Shown: piece after piece, positions 9,102-17,566 of the stretch | Layout of the letters: every line of letters starts with the position of its first letter | How positions within the stretch are numbered: the first letter of the stretch is position 1 | DNA from: an uncultured Roseobacter sp. | GTDB lineage: Bacteria; Pseudomonadota; Alphaproteobacteria; Rhodobacterales; Rhodobacteraceae | Direction of reading: 5' to 3' | DNA length: 64,000 bases | Assembly (NCBI RefSeq): GCF_947492555.1 | Contig: NZ_CANLNE010000001.1 | Coordinates: 744,001 to 808,000 of the forward strand | Made by a program: the position numbers and the translations under genes | The notes under the pieces: generated by a model | Seen by the model: the letters and a program-made list of their open reading frames with translations, nothing else | What the model was told of the DNA's origin: nothing | The model's database searches: none

Positions 9102-9571
9102 CGGTAAAGGCGTATCCCGGCGATGGCCAGATCGGCCGAAAACGCCCGCCCCACTGCCAGCACGCCAACGCGACGCACCTGGGCGGCATCGAACTGCGCA
9201 TCGATTTTATTGGCTTCAAGCGTCGAGAAAGGCACCTTGACGCTGCGCCAGCTTTTGGGTGCCACAAAGGACGTTCGGAACGATTGCCAGGGTCGCGTCA
9301 CCTGATCCGTGCGCAAGCGCAGATCATAGCGCTCTCCGTTGCCCATCACGTCGATCTCGAGCCCGGTCCAGCCGCTCACATCCATCCGCAGGTCAAAAGC
9401 GACCTGGATAAAGCCGCCGCTATTTTCCGTCGATACCTCACCCGTTAGGCGTATCGCCTCCCGACCCTCAACCATCATATGCACGGCCTGACCGGTTGAC
9501 ACACCGCCCATCACGCCATCAGCGACATACTCCCATTGCGGGGACAGCTCCATACGCGTCTCCTCTGTCAC
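9098..9571 (-). CDS. CIA30/NDUFAF1-like carbohydrate-binding-fold protein
   Basis: A 157-residue protein resembling the CIA30 family (complex I intermediate-associated protein 30), a galactose-binding-like beta-sandwich. Seen here are the conserved DGVMGGVS near the N-terminus and a SGGFIQV/DVSGWTGLEIDVMGNGERY run in the middle, both typical. No signal peptide. It is the last gene of the long leftward array, 28 bases after the RraA-like gene. The start could be the ATG at 9571 or the internal ATG at 9553. A role in complex I assembly in bacteria is not established. Confidence 0.72.
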   Translation of the reverse strand: MTEETRMELSPQWEYVADGVMGGVSTGQAVHMMVEGREAIRLTGEVSTENSGGFIQVAFDLRMDVSGWTGLEIDVMGNGERYDLRLRTDQVTRPWQSFRTSFVAPKSWRSVKVPFSTLEANKIDAQFDAAQVRRVGVLAVGRAFSADLAIAGIRLYR

Positions 9572-9599
9572 GATTCAGCTCATACGCTGGCTTGCGTGA

Positions 9600-10292
9600 T
9601 TAAGTACGCGCAGCCTCAAAAGCAGCCCACACCGCCTCGAACCCCTCGAAATCAATCTGCTTGCCTTTGACCGCATCGAAAACGATCTTCTCAGACCGCA
9701 TCAGTGTTGCGATCGCGTCAGAAAGCTGCGGGATCACATCGTCTGGAATGACAACCGCCCCATGTTGGTCCGCGTGCACAAGGGCACCGGGTGCGACCGC
9801 CATACCGAAAACCTCAACCGATTGGTCAAAGTCGATCACATGCACAAACCCGTGGCTCGGACCGATAGACCCGGCCACCACCGGGAACCCTTCGGGCAAG
9901 TCGCCCAGATCGCGCATCACGCCATTGGTCAGCGCACCCGAAAGACCAAAGGCCTTGTGGATATTGGTGTTCACCTCACCCCAATAGGCCCCTATGGCCA
10001 TTTCCCCATCCATGTCCTGCACCACCGCAACGCCGGGGCGCGGTCCCTCGGCCATATACTTGTAGTAAGCCATGCGCCGCGCCTTGATGACCTCGGGCGC
10101 CTCCTCCGGCGGGGTCACGGCACGGATGCGCGCGGTGCGGGCATAGCCCACCATCACCTCCCCCGGGGCAGAGCACTGCATCGTGCCTCGGGTGAAGTCA
10201 TTGAACCCGCGCTTGCCTTGCGCAACCTCGATGGCATTGCAAACGGTCGGTGTATCAACCGCCTGCAGCAGCTTGAGAAGGGTTGCGTCCAT
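9600..10292 (-). CDS. RraA/HMG-aldolase family protein
   Basis: A 230-residue protein of the RraA superfamily, which includes 4-hydroxy-4-methyl-2-oxoglutarate and 4-carboxy-4-hydroxy-2-oxoadipate aldolases that release pyruvate, and the RNase E inhibitor RraA. Visible are the N-terminal DTPTVCNAIE, GVMRDLGDLP with the conserved Arg-Asp pair that serves the aldolases, and a C-terminal VHADQHGAVVIPDDV. The aldolases need a substrate Arg and a metal-binding Asp, both apparently present. Its start overlaps the stop of the MetE-like gene by one base. In this operon an aldolase that yields pyruvate is the more likely role. Confidence 0.8.
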   Translation of the reverse strand: MDATLLKLLQAVDTPTVCNAIEVAQGKRGFNDFTRGTMQCSAPGEVMVGYARTARIRAVTPPEEAPEVIKARRMAYYKYMAEGPRPGVAVVQDMDGEMAIGAYWGEVNTNIHKAFGLSGALTNGVMRDLGDLPEGFPVVAGSIGPSHGFVHVIDFDQSVEVFGMAVAPGALVHADQHGAVVIPDDVIPQLSDAIATLMRSEKIVFDAVKGKQIDFEGFEAVWAAFEAART

Positions 10293-11419
10293 TATCGTCC
10301 CTCCGCCAGCTTCACCCCGTCGCGCAAGGCTTCGAGCTTGGCATAGGCGATTTCAGGGTCGACGGCCCCAAATCCGGCGAATGTTCCAAAACCACAATCT
10401 GACCCGGCCATAACCCGATCCACGCCCACAATTTGTGTGAATTTGTCAAGTCGCTGAGCCACCAGTTCGGGGTGTTCAACGAAATTTGTCGTCGTATCAA
10501 CAACGCCCGGCACCAGTATCTTGTCGTCCGGGATATCCCCTTTGCGGTCACGGAAAACTGTCCATTCATGCGCGTGGCGCGGGTTCGAGGTTTCAAAAAG
10601 CAGATAGGAGGCCTTGGTCGACATCAGCGTGTCAAAGACCTTTTCCATCCCGATGTCGCAGACATGCGGACCCTCGTAGTTCCCCCAGCAGATATGCACG
10701 CGCACCCGGTCCTGTGGAATGCCGTCGAGCGCGTGGTTCAGCGCCTCCACATGAGCCCCTGCAATCTTGAGAAACTCCGCATCGGAGAGGTCGTTGAAAA
10801 GCATATGCCGGGACAGCGCAAGATCAGGACAGTCCAGCTGCAGATCGAGCCCCGCGTCAACAATGGTCCGGTATTCCTCACGCATGGCATCCGCGAGGGC
10901 CGCGAGATAGGCATCGCGCGTCTTGTAGTGATCGTTTTGAAGGAAAAGCGAAATCACCCCCGGGCTTGCCGCGTTCATGAACCCGCGCGCTGCCCCATGA
11001 TCAGTCATCGCAGCGACAAGGTTGGCGATGTCTTTTTGAAGCTCTCCCTGCCCTTTTGACGTCACCTCGCCGGTACACATGGGACGCGCATATTTCGGCG
11101 TCCCGCCATCCTCCGCCAGGCGCTTGAGAAAGCTGGGAAATTTCTTGAGATCCGCAGGCGCGTTGCGCGGGCTGTCGCCGGAAAACCCGGTGTAGCGGTC
11201 CTTGACATAGGTGGCATAGGAGATCTTGGACGTTTCGCCATCACTGACCACGCCGACGCCCGCTGCCACCTGTTTGGCAACCGTGGCAGAAACCGCCTCG
11301 GTCATCGCGGCGTCAAATTCTTTGGGGTCGTAGGGCGTGCCATGTTCGCGGGCAAAGATAAAATCGACGACTTTTTGCGTGCGCGGCAGCGAGCCTGCGT
11401 GAGTTGTCAGGATAGGCAT
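10292..11419 (-). CDS. MetE-C-terminal-like (cobalamin-independent methionine synthase family) protein
   Basis: A 375-residue protein equivalent to the catalytic half of MetE, a family that also contains epoxyalkane:coenzyme M transferases and other zinc methyl or alkyl transferases. It starts MPILTTHAGSLPR; zinc ligands are probably the His and Cys of HICWGN and the Cys of GSDCGFGT. The folate/homocysteine N-terminal domain of full MetE is missing. The frame is open 35 codons further upstream but that part overlaps the methyltransferase and lacks the conserved start. Together with the methyltransferase next door it hints at transfer of a methyl group in the pathway; acceptor and donor are unknown. 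Confidence 0.8.
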   Translation of the reverse strand: MPILTTHAGSLPRTQKVVDFIFAREHGTPYDPKEFDAAMTEAVSATVAKQVAAGVGVVSDGETSKISYATYVKDRYTGFSGDSPRNAPADLKKFPSFLKRLAEDGGTPKYARPMCTGEVTSKGQGELQKDIANLVAAMTDHGAARGFMNAASPGVISLFLQNDHYKTRDAYLAALADAMREEYRTIVDAGLDLQLDCPDLALSRHMLFNDLSDAEFLKIAGAHVEALNHALDGIPQDRVRVHICWGNYEGPHVCDIGMEKVFDTLMSTKASYLLFETSNPRHAHEWTVFRDRKGDIPDDKILVPGVVDTTTNFVEHPELVAQRLDKFTQIVGVDRVMAGSDCGFGTFAGFGAVDPEIAYAKLEALRDGVKLAEGR

Positions 11420-11430
11420 GGCGGGTCTCC

Positions 11431-12033
11431 TCAGATCTTGCGCGCCATGAGCACGCTGTGTTTGTTCGTCTCCGGGTCCTCGGCCAGATAACCGGTTAAC
11501 CGCAAACCATTTTCTTCCAGACATGTGGCATATTGCGCTGGCGAGAGCGAGGCGTGATAGACAGGCTGCCCCCCTACGGTGCCGGTGACCTCCCCCGCCT
11601 CCGGCCCAACTGTCATCAGCAGCGAAGCCCCCTGTTTCAAATGGGTGGCCATGCGCCCGATACAGCCGCGTTGTTCCGCCGGCGTGAGGTGGAAAAAGCT
11701 GTCCCAGGCAACAATCCCGTCAAAGGTCTGCCCCAGCTCGAAGCTGCGCATATCCCCCTGCCGCCAGTCGCCCTGCGGCCAGCGGCTGCGCGCAATCTCC
11801 AGCATCGCATCAGCAAAATCCACACCAGTCACCCGGAAACCCTCGGCGATGAACCAACGCGCGATGGGCTCCCCTGCGCCACAGCCCAGATCGAGCACCC
11901 GACCGCCAGATGGGAGACAGGCCGCGAAACGCGCAAGCCAGCGTGCTTCGAAAAGCGCGCGGGAGCGTTGCGCATCATAGAGCGCAGCCTGCGTCTCATA
12001 GACGTCGCGAATGCCGTCAGGGTCGGCGGTCAT
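11431..12033 (-). CDS. Class I SAM-dependent methyltransferase
   Basis: A 200-residue methyltransferase with motif I VLDLGCGAGEP, then VTGVDFADAMLEIA (acidic end of strand 2) and GQTFDGIVAWDSFFHL (post-I). The start is placed at 12033, where ATG overlaps the stop of the cupin gene as ATGA; an upstream in-frame ATG at 12042 would lengthen the overlap. No substrate-recognition domain can be named. It sits 11 bases before the MetE-like gene. Confidence 0.82.
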   Translation of the reverse strand: MTADPDGIRDVYETQAALYDAQRSRALFEARWLARFAACLPSGGRVLDLGCGAGEPIARWFIAEGFRVTGVDFADAMLEIARSRWPQGDWRQGDMRSFELGQTFDGIVAWDSFFHLTPAEQRGCIGRMATHLKQGASLLMTVGPEAGEVTGTVGGQPVYHASLSPAQYATCLEENGLRLTGYLAEDPETNKHSVLMARKI

Positions 12034-12995
12034 CCCTGCCACGTCGGGCCAGCGGGATCCGTGGTCCCCACGATGTGATACAACGCCGCGTCGCCGGTCA
12101 TCGACGGCACCACGCTGTGCATCAGGTTGTCAGGCACCGACATCGTGTCACCCGGCGCAAGCGTGGCGCTGCCGCCGTCCCATGTGACCCGCCAGTGGCC
12201 GGTGACGGGCATGAGCACCGAGGGCCTGTCATGCGCGTGCATCGCGTCAGTGGCGGATCCGCGGGTCATCAGCGTCACCTCGAACCCCGGCTTGTCACGC
12301 AGCATCGCCTCCGCGCCAATGACTTTTGCGGGTGTCTTGTCGGCCAGAGCGACCATGTCCCAGTAGCGCGCAACGTAATGAGGGATCACATCGGAGGTCG
12401 TTGGTTCCGGGTAGGCTTTCAGTTCATCGTCGGTCAAAAGCGGCATGGGCTTCACACCGTCGGGCAGGGCCTGACCCTGCTTGGTGTCATAAAGTTTGCC
12501 GTCCTCCGATAGGACCAGCCCGTGATCCGCCGCGTCCTCGATGACCTGCGGCGCCCAGATCACACCCCCGCCCGCGTCATCGCCGCCGAGGATAGCCATG
12601 ATCATCCCGTAATCATCACCGATGTTCTCGAACCCGCGGAAGATGCCGGTGGGAATGTTGAAGATGTCGCCCTCCTCCAGCACCACCTCGCCCGCGTCAC
12701 CCCAGCGGCCCCAGAAGAAGCGCCAACGGCCCTTCAGCACAAAGAACACCTCCGCTGTGCGGTGACTGTGCAGCGAGTTGCGGCACTTCGGCGGCTGGCC
12801 CGCGGCACCGATATTGAAGCCGTGTGGAATGGAAATATGCACGTGCTGGTCTGGGCTTTCCGAGACACCGCCGCCAATGATGGTGAAGTTCTCCTTCTGG
12901 TCAGAGCCGGGCGTGTGGGCATCGATAAAGGCGGTCTTGCACGGGTGGAGGTCGCCATAGCGGACAATGCGGGCTTCCATGTCAGCGGGGGTCAT
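12030..12995 (-). CDS. Two-cupin-domain protein
   Basis: A 321-residue bicupin. The first barrel has CRNSLHSHRTAEVFFVLKG with the His-His-Glu metal set and a later His/Asn-rich end; the second has DAMHAHDRPSVLMPVTG and ends near LMHSVVP. The layout resembles gentisate or hydroxynaphthoate dioxygenases and sugar-isomerase-type bicupins, so an oxygenase or isomerase role is possible. No signal peptide. It follows the PPOX-like gene with no gap and overlaps the methyltransferase by four bases, so it is co-translated with both. Substrate unknown. Confidence 0.78.
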   Translation of the reverse strand: MTPADMEARIVRYGDLHPCKTAFIDAHTPGSDQKENFTIIGGGVSESPDQHVHISIPHGFNIGAAGQPPKCRNSLHSHRTAEVFFVLKGRWRFFWGRWGDAGEVVLEEGDIFNIPTGIFRGFENIGDDYGMIMAILGGDDAGGGVIWAPQVIEDAADHGLVLSEDGKLYDTKQGQALPDGVKPMPLLTDDELKAYPEPTTSDVIPHYVARYWDMVALADKTPAKVIGAEAMLRDKPGFEVTLMTRGSATDAMHAHDRPSVLMPVTGHWRVTWDGGSATLAPGDTMSVPDNLMHSVVPSMTGDAALYHIVGTTDPAGPTWQG

Positions 12996-13625
12996 TCAGG
13001 TCTCTCTTCTTTCAAGTTGGGCGCGCAGGACGGCTAATTCATTGACCAGGCGCGTATTTTCAGTTTCAAGCCGCTCAATCTCGGGCGCGACAAGGGCGGT
13101 GAGTTCGGCGGTGTCAAACCGCGGGGTGATGAATTGTGGGCAGTTCCAGTCAAAAGCGTCGAGGCTGATGGTCGCCAACCGTTCGACACGGCCCTGCCCT
13201 TCGGCGGCCAATTGCGCGGCGAGCTCGGGGTTCCCGGCGGCGGGCTCGAACCGTGCGCGGCCCTGCAGTTTCATCCGGGCCTTGCGCGGGTAGTCCATCA
13301 GGAAGAGCGACACGCGATCGTCGCCGGCGAGGTTGCCTTCGGAGATATGCTGGCGATTGCCGCGATAATCGGCGAAGCCTAGCGTGTGATCGTCGAGCAC
13401 CTTGAGGAACCCGGCAGGCCCGCCTCGATGCTGAATGTACGGCCAGCCCGTCTCGGACACCGTAGCCATGTAAAAGGACGTGCGGCTGGTGATAAAGGCC
13501 ACCTCGTCTTCGTTGAGCGCGTGGGTGCGGGCGCCGTAGCTGCGGGCATAGGTCTCGGCGGTGCCGTCGACCTGTTGGAGCGCCTTGACCGCCGACGTGA
13601 ACATGATGTCGTCATAACGTTGCAT
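12996..13625 (-). CDS. Pyridoxamine 5'-phosphate oxidase-like FMN-binding protein
   Basis: A 209-residue PPOX/split-barrel flavin protein of the kind often annotated as a pyridoxamine phosphate oxidase-related FMN-binding protein. FITSRTSFYMATVSETGWPYIQHRGGPAGF is the expected FMN-binding strand pattern; QHISEGNLAGDDRVSLFLMDYPRK follows. The C-terminus carries an extra helical tail (about residues 175-209) with heptad-like Leu and Glu, possibly for dimerisation. Stop and next start (12995) are directly adjacent. No vitamin B6 context is present; an oxidoreductase or F420/FMN-dependent role is as likely. Confidence 0.78.
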   Translation of the reverse strand: MQRYDDIMFTSAVKALQQVDGTAETYARSYGARTHALNEDEVAFITSRTSFYMATVSETGWPYIQHRGGPAGFLKVLDDHTLGFADYRGNRQHISEGNLAGDDRVSLFLMDYPRKARMKLQGRARFEPAAGNPELAAQLAAEGQGRVERLATISLDAFDWNCPQFITPRFDTAELTALVAPEIERLETENTRLVNELAVLRAQLERRET

Positions 13626-13699
13626 GGTGCGAACCTCTTGGGTGTGTAAGTCCCTCCAAATTGGGGACTGACCAGTTCCAATACAAGGTCATGGTGCCC

Positions 13700-14668
13700 T
13701 CACCCAGTCTGCAACAGGATCTGTTTCCAGATCGTCGTTTCATCAAAGATGACATATTCCCGACGCAGACCCCAGGGGCCGAATTCAGCATGGCTGATGC
13801 CCAACACATAGACCTCGGCTCCCGTAGGCGCGCCGAAACGACCCCAGCCAGAGTGTTTCCCGTGTAGTGACCAGCGCAGGGCGGCACGTGGCGGCATCAT
13901 CGGATCATCCCGCCCGATCTGGTGGTCGATCTGGAAAGTCGCATCCGGGAAAGATGCGCGCAGACCCATCCAGAACTGATCCACATCGCCGTGGCTGTGC
14001 CCGGTGTGCCCCCCGGGGTATTCCAAATGGCACCCCCGATCGTATTCAGCAGGTATCGCCGCCATATCAGCCCCCATGAGGCGGGTGAGGATATCAGCGT
14101 ATTTCGCGCCCCATTCATTGTCGTTGCCGTTGCCCTTGTAGGGTCCCGGCTGATCATTGGAGAGCGTCAGCGGCTGCACACAGGCCTCTGGCCCGCCTTC
14201 CCGCGCGATAAGGTCGGCAGCATAAGCCTTCGGCTCCCATCCCAGCTGCCGCACGATGGCCCCTTGATCGCGGATCAGCCATTCATCGTTGATCTGATTG
14301 TTGATGGCGTGGCAATCGGCAAGGATGCGGTAGGTGAGCGTCTTGCCCGTTGCCTCTCCGTAGACACCATCGTGCGCATGGGTGGCCCGGCTGAGAATAC
14401 GGTGAGAGGAGAGCATCCCCTCCTCGGGCGTGCCGGACCAGATCACGTCTTCACCAAAGAGCGTGCGATCTGGAAACTCGGCCAGCGTTGCCATCGTCGC
14501 ACCGATGACATTGGCGTTGCCCAGCACCACCGAGGCAGGCGAGCGCACCACGATGTCGTCGGAGTAATACTGGTGCAGGGTCGCGATACCGCGGTCCTCC
14601 CAGATTTCCTTGGTGATGCCGATGATGTAATCGGGGAAATCGCGAAACTTCGGATCGAAGCCTTTCAT
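13700..14668 (-). CDS. Two-domain SnoaL/NTF2-like protein
   Basis: A 322-residue cytoplasmic protein with two NTF2-like halves (about 10-150 and 180-315), each with the SnoaL pattern of an aromatic-rich cone. Related members of the array are at 16458-17504, 18908-19438 and the broken copy at 24403. The SnoaL family includes polyketide cyclases and small hydratase/isomerase enzymes; no residue set allows a precise reaction. Its start overlaps the LacI stop as ATGA, so it is translated with the regulator. A 74-base gap separates it from the next gene, the largest in this part of the array. Confidence 0.75.
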   Translation of the reverse strand: MKGFDPKFRDFPDYIIGITKEIWEDRGIATLHQYYSDDIVVRSPASVVLGNANVIGATMATLAEFPDRTLFGEDVIWSGTPEEGMLSSHRILSRATHAHDGVYGEATGKTLTYRILADCHAINNQINDEWLIRDQGAIVRQLGWEPKAYAADLIAREGGPEACVQPLTLSNDQPGPYKGNGNDNEWGAKYADILTRLMGADMAAIPAEYDRGCHLEYPGGHTGHSHGDVDQFWMGLRASFPDATFQIDHQIGRDDPMMPPRAALRWSLHGKHSGWGRFGAPTGAEVYVLGISHAEFGPWGLRREYVIFDETTIWKQILLQTG

Positions 14669-15687
14669 TTACTCTGTCCTTTGGGTGCGCGGGCCGAGCC
14701 GCGGATAATCAGGGGGCCGTCGAGCGTGATGCGGCGGGGTTCGGTATCTTCTTCGGTGAGCCGCGCCATGAGCGCGTCTACCGTAGCGGCAACCATGCGA
14801 CCGGCAGGCTGTCGCACGGTGGTCAGATCATAGCTGGGCCAATGGGCTAGCGTCACGTCATCATAGCCCACGACCGAGACATCCTCGGGCACGCGCAGGC
14901 CCAGCTCGTAGCGCAGCACGTCCATCACAGCAAAGGCCATGTGGTCGTTGGCGACAAAGACCGCATCGGGGCGGTCTTCTGGGCCAAACATTGCGCGGGC
15001 GGCGGCCTGTGCCGTCTCGAAATCGAAATTGCCCAGGCCCCGGGCATAGAGCGTCATACCCGCCGCCTCCAGCCCGGCGATGAAGCCACGTTCGCGGTCG
15101 ATCTGGGTCGAGGCGCCTTCCCATCCGGCAATATGGGCGATGCGGGTATGACCGCCCGCAATCAGGAACTCAGCCAGCTTACGCCCACCCGCCTCATTGT
15201 CGGAGGCAACTGAGGTGAGCCGATCATCGTATTGGTGTCGGTTAAAGAGCACGATGGGAATGCCCAGCCCTTCACAGCGCTGCGTCAAGTCATTCGAGAG
15301 ACCCACGGAGGCGGCGATGATGGCATCCACCTGGTAGTCCAGCAGCTCGTCGATGACCGTTTGCGTGGCGGCGTGATCGTTCGAGGCCATGAAGACAAGC
15401 ACGTGGTAGCCTTCGGCCTGCAGCGCCTTGCTGAGGCGCTCAATGGCTTCGGGGTAGAACTGGTTTTCCAGATAGGCGACCACCAACCCTATTATGCGAC
15501 TACGTCCGGTGATGAGCGAGCGCGCCAGCACGTTGGGTCGGTAACCAAGTGCTGCGGCGGCCTTGCGCACCTTCTCGGCGGTGTCCTTGCTCACCGAAGC
15601 GCCAGGTGTGAACACACGGCTGACTGCGGAGCGACTGACGCCCGCCTTTGCAGCCACTTCGAGGGACGTCACTTTACCCATATTCAT
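14665..15687 (-). CDS. LacI-family transcriptional regulator
   Basis: A 340-residue repressor with an N-terminal helix-turn-helix TSLEVAAKAGVSRSAVSRVF and hinge, and a periplasmic-binding-like effector domain starting at SRIIGLVVAYLENQFYPE. Start choices are 15687, 15681 or a GTG at 15690; 15687 is used. It lies inside the array, between the SDR and a SnoaL gene, and overlaps the latter by four bases. The perfect palindrome at 24340-24357 upstream of the transporter is the best candidate operator. The ligand is probably the transported substrate or a breakdown product. Confidence 0.9.
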   Translation of the reverse strand: MNMGKVTSLEVAAKAGVSRSAVSRVFTPGASVSKDTAEKVRKAAAALGYRPNVLARSLITGRSRIIGLVVAYLENQFYPEAIERLSKALQAEGYHVLVFMASNDHAATQTVIDELLDYQVDAIIAASVGLSNDLTQRCEGLGIPIVLFNRHQYDDRLTSVASDNEAGGRKLAEFLIAGGHTRIAHIAGWEGASTQIDRERGFIAGLEAAGMTLYARGLGNFDFETAQAAARAMFGPEDRPDAVFVANDHMAFAVMDVLRYELGLRVPEDVSVVGYDDVTLAHWPSYDLTTVRQPAGRMVAATVDALMARLTEEDTEPRRITLDGPLIIRGSARAPKGQSK

Positions 15688-15699
15688 CACCCGTGCCCA

Positions 15700-16461
15700 T
15701 CATCCTGCGGTCCACCCCCCGTCGATTAGCATCGAGGTGCCGGTGACCATGGCAGAGGCATCGGAGGCAAGGAAGAGCACCGCGCCCATGATATCCTCGA
15801 CCTCGCCGACGCGGGGCAGCTTTATCTTCTCCATGATCCAGGCGAGGCGCTCGGGATTGTCGAACGTCACCTGGCTGAGCGGTGTGCGGATGAAGGTTGG
15901 ACAGATTGTGTTGATGCGGATACCAGCCTTACCCCACTCGATAGCCATGGCCTTGACCATGCCTTCGAGCCCGTGCTTCGAGGCGCAGTAAACCGCCCGG
16001 TCGACACCGCCCACATGGCCCATCTGGCTGGAGATATGGATGATGGAGCCCGGCTTTCCTTCTGTGATCAATGCCTTGGCCGCTTGAGCTGAGAGGAAGT
16101 AGGCCCCGCGCAGGTTGAGGCCCATCACCGCATCATAGTCTTCCGGTGTGGTTTCCGTCGCCGGGCAGTGGCGCGCGAGCCCCGCCGAATTCACGACGAT
16201 GTCGAAGGGCGCGTCAAAGGCCCCGGCGAGGGCCGTCACATCGCTCTGATCCAGCGGCATCGCGTCCACCGACCAGCCCTGTCCGGCCATCGCATCGACG
16301 GCCTCCTGCAGAACCTCGGCCCTCCGCGCGGCACAGACCACATGCGCGCCCGCCTCGGCCAAGGCCACCGCACAGCCCAAGCCGATACCCGAAGAGGCGC
16401 CGGTCACCAGCGCGCGCTTGCCCGAAACATCGAAGCTGGGGGTGCGGGGCAGATCGCTCAT
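15700..16461 (-). CDS. Short-chain dehydrogenase/reductase
   Basis: A 253-residue classical SDR. TGASSGIG at 20-27 binds the dinucleotide, NSAG is at 91-94, and the catalytic triad is Ser145, Tyr158, Lys162. A C-terminal DGGWTAG is typical. An Ala-Arg-Arg (45-47) after strand 2 suggests NADP is possible, but specificity is not certain. It overlaps the two-domain SnoaL gene by four bases (ATGA) and precedes LacI by 12 bases. Likely oxidises or reduces a secondary alcohol/ketone in the pathway, complementing the HisD-like enzyme. Confidence 0.87.
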   Translation of the reverse strand: MSDLPRTPSFDVSGKRALVTGASSGIGLGCAVALAEAGAHVVCAARRAEVLQEAVDAMAGQGWSVDAMPLDQSDVTALAGAFDAPFDIVVNSAGLARHCPATETTPEDYDAVMGLNLRGAYFLSAQAAKALITEGKPGSIIHISSQMGHVGGVDRAVYCASKHGLEGMVKAMAIEWGKAGIRINTICPTFIRTPLSQVTFDNPERLAWIMEKIKLPRVGEVEDIMGAVLFLASDASAMVTGTSMLIDGGWTAG

Positions 16462-17504
16462 AAGGCCACTCCGGTTTCGGGATCAAACCCCGCGCGCGCC
16501 TTGTTGAATTCACGCATGCGGGCCAGCACATCGACACCAATCTGATCGTACATGTGCAGCAGGTCCACCATCACCCAGTTCTCGCGGATAAGCCTCTTCT
16601 CGATACGCCAGAAGTCGAGGCTTCGCATCTCGATCTTCTTACCCGTCGGCGCAATGCCGAGCCAGCCGCCATGGGTGATCGACTGGTACATGTCGGGCCA
16701 GCCTGTCACGGCCGCGTAGTTGCGATCACCGAAGAAGTGATATTCGATCTCATCCACATATTGCCCACGGTCCGGCATACCGTTGAGAAACGGGATCTGG
16801 TGCCACTTGCGGAAGCCCTCGATCCCGCGCCCGGTGCCGATCCCGGACGGCCCGTACCAGGTCATGCGTGGATGCCAGAATCGTTCCATCTCCATCACCT
16901 CGGGGCCACCTTGCGACGGGTGGCGCTTAAGGTATTCGAGCATCTCGACGATGTGATCGCGGCTCGCCTGCGCAGCCTCCGCATCATAAGGCCCCGGCAC
17001 CAACCCGTCACAGGTGGCAGGCCCCGGAATGTGCCACTCCCGCCCCAGCGACGGGCTCATCGGCCAGGCGCCCGCCTGCATCATCACCTCCGGGATATCC
17101 CAAAGCGCCTGCATCTCGGTGATCTTGCCACCCTCGAACCGGTAAAACTCGTGAAACCGCATATGCACCAGATGCCCGGTTGGCGGAATGTCGAGCCAGG
17201 GCGCGCGAAACGTACCGGTGAAGAACCCGCCACAGCCGATCCAATCCGCCCCCTCCGGCGTGGGGCCCGCTATCACGATGTGGTCGCGCCGCTCCAGATC
17301 CGGCACCGCGCGGCCCAGTGGCCCATAAACCGCGTCCACGTAGGCATCGACGCCCCGGATCGTCTCGAAAGGAAAGGCCATGCGAAAGACTACATCCGGC
17401 GCGCAAATGTCATGCAGAACCGCACGCACCGCCCCGAGGTCAAAATCATACATCGCCGCGCGCAACGGCGACAAAAGCGCTTTGTGAGAGGAATGTGCGT
17501 CCAT
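16458..17504 (-). CDS. Two-domain SnoaL/NTF2-like protein
   Basis: A 348-residue protein with two NTF2-like domains (about 20-145 and 185-335). The second domain has MTWYGPSGIGTGRG and NWVMVDLLHMYDQIG, which match the second half of the broken gene at 24403-25379 and the single-domain protein at 18908-19438. Aromatic and charged residues line the expected cone, but no known catalytic set could be named. The ribosome site AGAAGAAG before the start lies within the repeat at 17507-17557. Confidence 0.77.
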   Translation of the reverse strand: MDAHSSHKALLSPLRAAMYDFDLGAVRAVLHDICAPDVVFRMAFPFETIRGVDAYVDAVYGPLGRAVPDLERRDHIVIAGPTPEGADWIGCGGFFTGTFRAPWLDIPPTGHLVHMRFHEFYRFEGGKITEMQALWDIPEVMMQAGAWPMSPSLGREWHIPGPATCDGLVPGPYDAEAAQASRDHIVEMLEYLKRHPSQGGPEVMEMERFWHPRMTWYGPSGIGTGRGIEGFRKWHQIPFLNGMPDRGQYVDEIEYHFFGDRNYAAVTGWPDMYQSITHGGWLGIAPTGKKIEMRSLDFWRIEKRLIRENWVMVDLLHMYDQIGVDVLARMREFNKARAGFDPETGVAL

Positions 17505-17506
17505 GT

Positions 17507-17557
17507 CTTCTTCTGGCCAAAAATATCCCGGGGGTCCGGGGGCAGCGCCCCCGGGCG
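17507..17557. repeat. Interspersed hairpin repeat family B, copy 1
   Basis: Begins CTTCTTCTGGCC, then AAAAATATCCCGGGG and a hairpin with an 8-bp stem (17536-17543 with 17547-17554, loop AGC). Very similar elements are at 56265-56313 and, in the right half only, at 27632-27664. It occupies the 62-base gap between the HisD-like gene and the next SnoaL gene, and its left edge supplies the AGAAG-rich ribosome site of the latter on the - strand. Confidence 0.8.
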
Positions 17558-17566
17558 GCGTAGATC

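Noticed and set aside
10292-11524. A longer start for the MetE-like gene
   Set aside because: The extra N-terminal residues overlap the methyltransferase and lack homology; MPILTTHAGSLPR is the expected start.
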